From assembly GCA_929200335.1 (NCBI GenBank), contig CAKMZG010000072.1, positions 1-11,668 on the forward strand: a DNA stretch of 11,668 bases. Direction: 5' to 3'. Of this stretch, positions 6,266 through 11,668 are shown piece by piece. The translations under genes and the position numbers were made by a program. Within the stretch, counting starts at the first letter, position 1. The number at the start of each line of letters is the position of its first letter. The notes under the pieces are model-generated. The model worked only from the letters and a program-made list of their open reading frames with translations. It searched no databases and was not told the DNA's origin. The stretch comes from an uncultured Alphaproteobacteria bacterium. GTDB taxonomy: Bacteria; Pseudomonadota; Alphaproteobacteria; Rhizobiales; Rhizobiaceae.

Positions 6266-7561
6266 ATGTCTAAACAAACTTATCCAAATTATAAAAATAC
6301 ATGCGGTTGGACTTCACTATTAACACCAAGAACCCCCAATGCTGCCTTAGCAAAGGATATAATAGTAGATTATGCCATTATTGGTGCCGGCTTTACAGGG
6401 ATAGCAGCAGCTCATCGATTGTTTGAGCTGGATAATCAGGCAAAAATTGCGCTTGTAGATGCTTCCAACATTGACGAGGGCTCCTCTGCACGTAATTCTG
6501 GTTTTACAGGTGCGGAAATTATTCCACGAAATGTAAAACCAAAAAGTGCCGCCAAGGCTATGAAGCAAACCCATTTAATGCGTGAAAGTTTTAATTGGCT
6601 GTTGGAAATTATAAAATCTCACGGCATTGATTGTGACATGCATCATGTGGGTACAATACGTGGCGCCGCAACCGATAAGGGCGAGGCGTCCCTTCGTAAG
6701 GTCTTGGAAATTGCAAAGGCTAATGAAATTACTCATAGAGTTTTAACGCGCAAGGATATGCAAGAGCATACCGGATCAGATTATTATCAATTTGGTTTGC
6801 ATTTTGATTATGGTCATCTTTTACAACCAGCCGCTTTGATGCGTGGATTAATTGATAGCCTACCTCAAGACATCGCCCTTTATGAAAATACACCCGTGAC
6901 AAAGTTAAGCCGTGATGGAGATGCGTGGGTATTAATTTCACCCAATGGCACATTACGCGCTAAAAATGTAATTTTGGCCAACAATGCCTTTATCCCACAC
7001 TTGGGATATTTAAAATTAAGAATGACAATAATCTATACCTATGCAACCCTTACCCGTCCATTGACAAAGAGTGAGCAAGCACAGGTAGGCAGAAATGCAA
7101 ATTGGGGATTACTGCCCTCCCATCGTTTAGGCAGCACCATCCGTCGCATAGAAGGTGATCGCATTATGGTGCGCTCTCAATATTCCCATGGAATTGAATT
7201 AGACAATCAAAAAATGGCAGAGGACTTGCACCATAGCATGACCCGCCGCTGGCCAAAACTATCTCATGTAGATTTTGACTATATTTGGGGTGGCACCACA
7301 TCATTCACCATGAATGGTGCGCCTTGGTGGGGTAAAATTACCGATGGATTATATGCCTCTGCTGGATGCAATGGCAGCGGCATTGCAAAAGGCACCATGT
7401 TAGGGCGGAACTTAGCTGATCTCATATGTAACAATGGAGACCCTAACCGCGTACCAAACGCCATGGGCACCGCTAGCATAATTGCACCAGAACCTTTTCG
7501 TAGTATAGGATTTAAGATCATGTCAACATTGGGTAAGCGCGAGGCTGGGCGAGAAATCTAA
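6266..7561 (+). CDS. FAD-dependent oxidoreductase of the DAO family (amine/amino-acid oxidase-like, PuuB/OrdL-like)
   Basis: This 431-residue protein has a Rossmann FAD-binding motif YAIIGAGFTG (GxGxxG at 40-45), an acidic strand end (IALVDAS), the DAO-family flavin loop GSSARNSGF (about 73-81) and a C-terminal FAD-contact segment YASAGCNGSGIAKGTMLGRNLADLI. The layout matches DadA, gamma-glutamylputrescine oxidase and sarcosine-oxidase relatives, which oxidise C-N bonds with O2 or a quinone. The substrate cannot be assigned. No signal peptide is seen, so it should be cytoplasmic. GGAG lies 9 nt before the ATG. It follows mmsA on the same strand, but the terminator between them suggests only partial co-transcription. 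If linked in metabolism, it could make an aldehyde or keto acid upstream of MmsA (inference). Its 3' end overlaps the convergent flavoprotein gene by 4 bp. Confidence 0.88.
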   Translation: MSKQTYPNYKNTCGWTSLLTPRTPNAALAKDIIVDYAIIGAGFTGIAAAHRLFELDNQAKIALVDASNIDEGSSARNSGFTGAEIIPRNVKPKSAAKAMKQTHLMRESFNWLLEIIKSHGIDCDMHHVGTIRGAATDKGEASLRKVLEIAKANEITHRVLTRKDMQEHTGSDYYQFGLHFDYGHLLQPAALMRGLIDSLPQDIALYENTPVTKLSRDGDAWVLISPNGTLRAKNVILANNAFIPHLGYLKLRMTIIYTYATLTRPLTKSEQAQVGRNANWGLLPSHRLGSTIRRIEGDRIMVRSQYSHGIELDNQKMAEDLHHSMTRRWPKLSHVDFDYIWGGTTSFTMNGAPWWGKITDGLYASAGCNGSGIAKGTMLGRNLADLICNNGDPNRVPNAMGTASIIAPEPFRSIGFKIMSTLGKREAGREI

Positions 7562-8748
7562 ATAGCCCTACCCGCAGCTACAGCAGACGCCCATGCCCAT
7601 TGAAAATTATGCCCGCCAAGATGACCTGTAACATCAACAACCTCTCCAATAAAGTAAAGTCCCGATTGATATTTGCTTTCCATTGTTTTTTGATTAAGCC
7701 CATTAGTATCAACGCCGCCTAATGTAACCTCTGCCGTTCGATAGCCCTCTGTTCCCCCTGGCGTCATAGAAAATTGATTAAGCCGCTGTGATAAATTTTC
7801 TAAAGCAGAATTATTTAGATCGGCAATACGGGGTGATTTTATATTTGCTTCTAAGATTAATTGTTGAGCTAAGCGTTTTGGCAAATATTTTGCCAAGACA
7901 TTAACCGGGCTTAGTTTTGGGTTGTCATGACGCTCGCTCTTTAACAAAGCATCCATTGCTTGGTCAGGACATAGATCAATATCAATCGTTGCCCCCTCTT
8001 TCCAATAGGAAGAAATCTGCAACATAGCAGGGCCTGATAATCCTCGATGGGTCAATAGCATTGCCTCATCAAAGCTGCCCTTGCCACAATTTGCCCTTAC
8101 GTCTTGGGCAACACCAGAAAGCTTTGACCATGTTTCCACCATATGTGCAGGCCATGTGAAGGGCACAAGCGCTGGACGCGTTTCTGTAATTTTGTGACCA
8201 AATTGTTGTGCAATTTCATAGCCCAAGCCTGTGGCTCCCATTTTAGGAATGGATTTACCGCCTAAAGCAACAACTATAGATTTAGCTTTAAAGTTTCCCG
8301 AAGTGGTATCAACAATAAAACCATTCCCTTCATAGCGTACCTGATTAATCTCTGTTTGAAGCTGAAGTTTAGCGCCGATATCATTCATTTCATCACGCAA
8401 CATCTTGATAATATCTTTTGCTGAATTATCGCAAAATAACTGTCCCAAAGTTTTTTCATGATAAGGAATGCCGTGGGATTTAACTTTTTCAATAAAGTCC
8501 TGCGGGCTATAGGTCTTTAAGGCAGATATGGCAAAGTAAGGATTTTCAGACAGAAAATTTTTAGGTTCACTGTGCATATTAGTAAAATTACAACGCCCGC
8601 CCCCAGAAATACGGATCTTTTGACCAGCCTCTTTAGCATGATCAATTACAACAACCCTATGGCCATTGCGGCCAGCTTCAATGGCGCACATCATGCCGGC
8701 AGCGCCAGCACCTAAAACTATTATATCGGATGTTGCATTATTGACCAT
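7558..8748 (-). CDS. HI0933/YhiN-family NAD(P)/FAD-dependent flavoprotein
   Basis: This 396-residue protein fits the family length. It has IIVLGAGAAG (GxGxxG 13-18), the diagnostic GQKIRISGGGRCNFTN (about 43-58), the mid-protein GGKSIPKMGATGLGYEIAQQFGH, and the conserved C-terminus TLGGVDTNGLNQKTMESKYQSGLYFIGEVVDVTGHLGGHNFQWAWASAVAAGRAI, which closes the FAD site. The family is widespread; its cellular reaction is poorly defined in most bacteria, and some members are annotated as oxidoreductases or BaiN-like. No signal peptide is present. It looks like a single gene: convergent with the DAO-type oxidase (stop codons overlap by 4 bp) and divergent from nagA (119 bp). GGA lies 6 nt before the ATG. 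All motifs are intact. Confidence 0.92.
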   Translation of the reverse strand: MVNNATSDIIVLGAGAAGMMCAIEAGRNGHRVVVIDHAKEAGQKIRISGGGRCNFTNMHSEPKNFLSENPYFAISALKTYSPQDFIEKVKSHGIPYHEKTLGQLFCDNSAKDIIKMLRDEMNDIGAKLQLQTEINQVRYEGNGFIVDTTSGNFKAKSIVVALGGKSIPKMGATGLGYEIAQQFGHKITETRPALVPFTWPAHMVETWSKLSGVAQDVRANCGKGSFDEAMLLTHRGLSGPAMLQISSYWKEGATIDIDLCPDQAMDALLKSERHDNPKLSPVNVLAKYLPKRLAQQLILEANIKSPRIADLNNSALENLSQRLNQFSMTPGGTEGYRTAEVTLGGVDTNGLNQKTMESKYQSGLYFIGEVVDVTGHLGGHNFQWAWASAVAAGRAI

Positions 8749-8771
8749 TTATTTATTCCATTTTGTGTAGT

Positions 8772-8799
8772 CTTATAAGTTGGCCTGAAATAAATTCAA
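8772..8799 (-). promoter_or_regulatory. Candidate promoter of the YhiN-family gene
   Basis: On the minus strand TTGAAT (8799-8794) and TATAAG (8777-8772) are 16 nt apart, giving a leader of roughly 17 nt to the ATG at 8748. It is a reasonable -35/-10 pair in the divergent gap. Confidence 0.4.
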
Positions 8800-8834
8800 G
8801 CAAAGCTTTACAAAACCACTAAATTGAGCCAACT
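8778..8834. repeat. Separated inverted repeat AGTTGGC/GCCAACT in the nagA-yhiN divergent gap
   Basis: AGTTGGC (8778-8784) and GCCAACT (8828-8834) are exact inverted copies 43 nt apart, flanking the most likely promoter area. They could be paired half-sites or a chance match. No known operator is recognised. Confidence 0.2.
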
Positions 8835-8867
8835 AAATACACATTAGAGTTAATTTAAGGAAATACA

Positions 8868-9941
8868 ATGTACTGGCTTGCACCTACTGCATTATTCGAT
8901 GGCAATATCCTAGACACTCAACAGGCGCTCCTGATTGAAGATAATCATATAAGCAAAATAGTAGATAAAGCTGGCGTCCCAGAGACTGAAGAAATAACCC
9001 CTTATGAGGGCATCGTTTCGATTGGATTTTTTGATGTGCAAGTCAATGGCGGTGGTGGCATTATGCTCAATAATGAACCTACTCCAGAGGGTGTTGCTAA
9101 AATTGCTACAGCTCACCGCAAATGCGGCACGTCTTTTATTTTGCCAACTGTGATTACAGATGAACATGAAATATTAGAAAAAGCAGCTCAAGCTGTAACT
9201 CATGAATTGGGCAAAAATGGTGTCCTTGGCATTCACATAGAAGGGCCTCATATAGCCTTAAAACGCAAAGGCACACACAAGCCTGATTTTATTCGTCCAT
9301 TTGATGATAAGACCATGGGGGTTATTAAAACCCTTCGTAAAAATGAAGTCCCTGTTTTGCTAACACTTGCGCCTGAATGTGTAGAAGTTGGCTTAATTGA
9401 AGAATTAAATAAAATGGGAGTACGCGTCTCTGCTGGCCATACTGAGGCGACAGCAGAGCAAATACAATCTGCTATTGATGAAGGCCTATCATGTTTTACG
9501 CATTTGTTTAATGCTATGCCACCAATGCTTGGGCGAGAACCTGGCGTTGTGGCAACAGCAATTAACAGCGACCTATGGTGTAGCATTATTACAGATGGTC
9601 ATCATGTAGATGATCAAATGGTTGCGCTTACCATTCGTGCGCGCGCGGAAAAGAATAGTATGATTGTGGTATCAGATGCCATGTCTACCATTGGTGGGCC
9701 TGATCATTTTGAGCTCTATGGTGAGACCATTCGCGTAGAAAATGGAAAACTTGTAAACCAAAATGGCAATCTTGCTGGTGCGCATATTGATATGCAGTCT
9801 TCAGTAAAACGACTAATCCATGATATTGGGATAGATATAGTAGAGGCTTTACATATGGCAACACTAAATCCTCGAGAAATGATGGGTTTACCAAGACAGC
9901 AATTGCTTGGTAGCTCAATTGATGAGCTAGCCTTTTTATAA
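8868..9941 (+). CDS. nagA: N-acetylglucosamine-6-phosphate deacetylase, C-terminally short
   Basis: NagA removes acetate from GlcNAc-6-phosphate to give glucosamine-6-phosphate, in amino-sugar use and cell-wall recycling, in the cytoplasm. The 357-residue protein has the amidohydrolase-fold marks: DVQVNGGGG (about 56-64), the metal ligand Glu125 in HIEGPHIALKRKGTHKPDFIRP, His191 (SAGHTEAT), His212 (THLFNAMPPMLGREPG) and the catalytic Asp270 (VVSDAMST). All are present, so activity is plausible. The C-terminus stops at ATLNPREMMGLPRQQLLGSSIDELAFL, about 20 residues short of the usual 375-390; the normal GxIxxGxxADLVxLD strand of the small beta-sandwich domain is curtailed. I checked the other two frames past the stop: neither restores it. 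AAGGA lies 6 nt before the ATG. No nagB, nagK or PTS genes are next to it. Confidence 0.93.
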   Translation: MYWLAPTALFDGNILDTQQALLIEDNHISKIVDKAGVPETEEITPYEGIVSIGFFDVQVNGGGGIMLNNEPTPEGVAKIATAHRKCGTSFILPTVITDEHEILEKAAQAVTHELGKNGVLGIHIEGPHIALKRKGTHKPDFIRPFDDKTMGVIKTLRKNEVPVLLTLAPECVEVGLIEELNKMGVRVSAGHTEATAEQIQSAIDEGLSCFTHLFNAMPPMLGREPGVVATAINSDLWCSIITDGHHVDDQMVALTIRARAEKNSMIVVSDAMSTIGGPDHFELYGETIRVENGKLVNQNGNLAGAHIDMQSSVKRLIHDIGIDIVEALHMATLNPREMMGLPRQQLLGSSIDELAFL

Positions 9942-9972
9942 AATAACACTTGAAATTAAATGCAATATCAGT

Positions 9973-10079
9973 AATCTTACCGTGAACTTGTAGGGGTGCT
10001 TACTAATTCAAGCTGAGAAACGCTCGACGTTAACCCTTAGAACCTGATCCGATTATCGGCGTAGGGAACGAGTAAGATT
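9973..10079 (+). promoter_or_regulatory. TPP (THI-box) riboswitch
   Basis: The conserved core is present in order: GGGGTGC (9993-9999), CTGAGA (10013-10018), a short P3 extension (AACG/CGTT at 10019-10022 and 10028-10031), AACCTGATC (10041-10049), the P5 hairpin CCGAT/ATCGG (10049-10059) and GTAGGGAA (10061-10068). P1 is an exact 8-bp helix, 9973-9980 with 10072-10079. It binds thiamine pyrophosphate in the nascent mRNA and should shut off the downstream thiamine-precursor genes when TPP is abundant. Its position 49 nt before a ThiY-type gene fits. Confidence 0.96.
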
Positions 10080-10087
10080 TTTCTTGC
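10072..10087 (+). promoter_or_regulatory. Hairpin competing with riboswitch helix P1
   Basis: The 3' strand of P1 can instead fold with the bases after it: GTAAGA (10072-10077) pairs with TCTTGC (10082-10087), one G-U pair, around a TTTT loop. This would be exclusive with P1, so it could be the ligand-free state. This is inference from pairing only. Confidence 0.35.
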
Positions 10088-10089
10088 AA

Positions 10090-10120
10090 CTTTCATATGC
10101 CAAATAAAAACTTATGAAAG
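10090..10120 (+). promoter_or_regulatory. Ribosome-binding-site sequestering hairpin (expression platform)
   Basis: CTTTCATA (10090-10097) pairs exactly with TATGAAAG (10113-10120). The 3' arm contains GAAAG, the only Shine-Dalgarno-like run, 7 nt before the ATG at 10128. Folding would hide the ribosome site; no T-run follows, so control is probably of translation rather than termination. Confidence 0.5.
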
Positions 10121-10127
10121 ATGTATT

Positions 10128-11072
10128 ATGATTAGATTATTTTTTTCTGTTTCGTTATTTTTATTTGGGCTAATCAACATTGCGCAAGCTGAAGATAAAA
10201 TGACACTCCTGTTGGATTGGTTTGTAAATCCAGATCATGGTCCCATTATCATTGCAAAAGAAAAGGGCTATTTTAAAGAGCAAGGTTTAGATGTAGAGGT
10301 GGTTGCTCCTGCTGATCCGTCTATGCCACCTAAACTAGTGGCTGCTGGCAAAGCAGATTTAGCCGTAGATTATCAGCCTCAATTACATATGCAAGTGCAT
10401 CAAGGCATCCCTTTAGTACGTGTGGGCACTCTTGTCGCAACTCCTTTAAATTGCTTGCTTACCATTAAGGACGGAGCAATTAAAACACCCGCTGATTTAA
10501 AAGGTAAGAAAGTTGGATTTTCTGTTGCAGGCGTTGAAGAGGCGTTGCTAAAAACTATATTAAATAAATACGGTGTGAAGTTAAGTGATGTGGAACTCGT
10601 CAATGTTAATTTTTCACTCTCTCCTTCGCTCATGTCAAAACAGGTTGATGCTGTTATTGGTGCTTTTCGTAATTTTGAATTAAACCAAATGGAAATTGAA
10701 GGTGTTGAGGGCAAATGCTTCTACTTAGAAGAAGAAGGTGTACCGCCCTACGATGAATTAATCTATGTAGCCAATAGCAAAACATTGGATAAAGATAAAA
10801 TTAGCCGTTTTTTAAGCGCTACAGAAAAAGCAACTCAATTTATTATTAATAATCCAGATGAGAGTTGGAAGATTTTCTCAGGCACTGCAAAAGAATTGCA
10901 AGATGAGCTAAATACAAAAGCTTGGAAAGATACTATCTCTAGATTTGCTCTGCGTCCTGCTGGTCTTGATGCAAGCCGTTATTTTAGATTTGAAAAATTC
11001 TTGAAAGACAACGGATTAATTAATGAAATTTTTCCAGTTGAAAAAATTGCTATCGATGTAGGTGCAAAGTAA
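10128..11072 (+). CDS. thiY: ThiY-like periplasmic substrate-binding protein for a thiamine pyrimidine precursor (NMT1/THI5-like)
   Basis: This 314-residue protein has a clear signal peptide (Arg3, hydrophobic core at about 4-17, cleavage after AQA near residue 21) and no lipobox. The mature part, MTLLLDWFVNPDHGPIIIAKEKGYFKEQGLDVEVV, then LVAAGKADLAVDYQPQLHMQVHQGIPLVRVGT, LKGKKVGFSVAGVEEALL and VDAVIGAFRNFELNQMEIEGV, is typical of the NMT1/THI5-like fold. ThiY proteins bind formylaminopyrimidine or hydroxymethylpyrimidine and feed an ABC importer (ThiX permease, ThiZ ATPase), expected downstream beyond the window. The assignment rests on sequence, the TPP riboswitch directly upstream and tenA directly downstream (1-bp overlap, TAATG). 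The exact pyrimidine is not proven; direct HMP uptake is the alternative. The yeast Thi5 CCCFC motif is absent, so this is a binding protein, not an HMP synthase. Confidence 0.92.
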   Translation: MIRLFFSVSLFLFGLINIAQAEDKMTLLLDWFVNPDHGPIIIAKEKGYFKEQGLDVEVVAPADPSMPPKLVAAGKADLAVDYQPQLHMQVHQGIPLVRVGTLVATPLNCLLTIKDGAIKTPADLKGKKVGFSVAGVEEALLKTILNKYGVKLSDVELVNVNFSLSPSLMSKQVDAVIGAFRNFELNQMEIEGVEGKCFYLEEEGVPPYDELIYVANSKTLDKDKISRFLSATEKATQFIINNPDESWKIFSGTAKELQDELNTKAWKDTISRFALRPAGLDASRYFRFEKFLKDNGLINEIFPVEKIAIDVGAK

Positions 11073-11668
11073 TGTCTACAACTAATTATGGCACGGCCGT
11101 TGTAGCATGGCGTGAAAACGCCAAAGTAGCTTGGTGTGAATATACCCATCATCCCTTTGTAGAGGGAATAAAAGATGGCTCCTTACCAAGAGAGTGCTTT
11201 TTACATTATCTTCGTCAAGATTATGTCTATCTGGTACATTATTCCAGAGCATGGGGCTTAGCCATTGCAAAATCAGAAACACTTGCTGAAATGAAATCAG
11301 CAAGCGCAACTGTCAATGCATTAGTTAATCATGAAATGCAGATGCATGTTGAAACCTGCGCAGAAGAAGGCATATCAGAAGATGAATTAATAAATACGTT
11401 TGAGGCAACAGAAAATCTTGCCTATACGCGCTATTTATTAGAAGCTGGATACTCAGGCGATTATCTCGATCTTATGGCAGCCCTAGCACCATGCGCCATT
11501 GGTTATGGTGAGATTGGCGAAAGACTTGGTCGCGAAATAACCAGTAATGAATATCGGCCATGGATAGAAACCTATGCGGATAAAGAATACCAAGATATTT
11601 GCTTTGAAGTGGCTGCACTTATTGATCAATCTTTAACTCAACGTTTAGGAGATAACTATCAATCTACG
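11072..11668 (+). CDS. tenA: Aminopyrimidine aminohydrolase TenA (thiaminase II), 3' end cut by window
   Basis: The ATG at 11072 shares its A with the thiY stop codon (TAATG), indicating translational coupling; 199 codons stay open to the window end. TenA hydrolyses aminomethyl-HMP to HMP so that salvaged pyrimidine can enter thiamine synthesis. Family blocks seen are HPFVEGIKDGSLPRECFLHYLRQDYVYL with active-site Asp50, NHEMQMH (86-92), AYTRYLL with Tyr118, and LAPCAIGYGEIG with Cys141 and Tyr145. The Cys places it in the TenA_C class rather than TenA_E. The C-terminal glutamate region (B. subtilis Glu205 equivalent) falls at or beyond the edge. It is under the TPP riboswitch with thiY, so it belongs to a pyrimidine-salvage operon probably continuing with importer genes. 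The start is too short a distance from thiY for any other leader. No other start is credible. Confidence 0.95.
   Translation, partial: MSTTNYGTAVVAWRENAKVAWCEYTHHPFVEGIKDGSLPRECFLHYLRQDYVYLVHYSRAWGLAIAKSETLAEMKSASATVNALVNHEMQMHVETCAEEGISEDELINTFEATENLAYTRYLLEAGYSGDYLDLMAALAPCAIGYGEIGERLGREITSNEYRPWIETYADKEYQDICFEVAALIDQSLTQRLGDNYQST

Noticed and set aside
9935..9995. Frameshifted continuation of nagA past its stop
   Set aside because: One shifted register stays open for about 18 codons but gives a sequence unlike the NagA C-terminus and overlaps riboswitch helix P1.
10128..11072. Sulfonate/taurine-binding protein (SsuA/TauA) instead of ThiY
   Set aside because: The fold is shared, but the TPP riboswitch upstream and the overlapping tenA fix the thiamine-pyrimidine role far better.
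1..11668. CRISPR array, transposase, integrase, tRNA/rRNA, toxin-antitoxin or phage genes
   Set aside because: Looked for direct-repeat arrays, inverted-repeat-flanked ORFs and RNA-gene signatures on both strands; none seen.

Overview
The window is an AT-rich stretch from a bacterial chromosome holding ten protein-coding genes (two cut by the window edges), one clear riboswitch and one clear intrinsic terminator. The proteins (methylmalonate-semialdehyde dehydrogenase, an alphaproteobacterial-looking NagA, a ThiY/TenA pair behind a TPP riboswitch, an MNWDD-type LysR regulator) read most like an alphaproteobacterium, probably a low-GC member of the Rhizobiales/Hyphomicrobiales or a close relative. 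This is inferred from protein character only. No rRNA, tRNA, IS element, phage gene or CRISPR array is visible.

Layout. 1-599: 3' end of an adenylate-forming (acyl-CoA synthetase-like) enzyme, plus strand. 600-813: non-coding, rich in short inverted repeats. 814-3598 (minus): a compact three-gene metal-chelate ABC importer, transcribed ATPase, then binding protein, then permease, with a candidate promoter and operator dyad at 3631-3666. 3683-4594 (minus): LysR-type regulator, divergent from mmsA (4689-6191, plus). mmsA ends in a strong hairpin terminator, and an FAD-dependent amine/amino-acid oxidase-like gene starts only 20 bp beyond it (6266-7561). That gene converges, with a 4-bp stop-codon overlap, on an HI0933/YhiN-family flavoprotein (7558-8748, minus). 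8868-9941: nagA, with an unusually short C-terminus. 9973-10079: TPP riboswitch, followed by a hairpin that can hide the ribosome binding site. 10128-11072: ThiY-like periplasmic pyrimidine-binding protein, overlapping by one base with tenA (11072 to the window end).

How the genes work together. Three units make biochemical sense: (i) uptake of an iron siderophore, haem or cobalamin-type ligand by the FecBCD-like importer, whose outer-membrane receptor is not in the window; (ii) a LysR-controlled catabolic step, in which MmsA converts methylmalonate or malonate semialdehyde to an acyl-CoA, possibly fed by the adjacent FAD oxidase; (iii) TPP-repressed salvage of the thiamine pyrimidine, in which ThiY captures a pyrimidine precursor and TenA hydrolyses the aminopyrimidine. 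nagA (amino-sugar recycling) and the YhiN flavoprotein look like single housekeeping genes.

I see no convincing wholly new system. The points most worth a second look are the regulatory arrangements (riboswitch expression platform, operator dyad, promoter overlapping a terminator) and the truncated NagA C-terminus.
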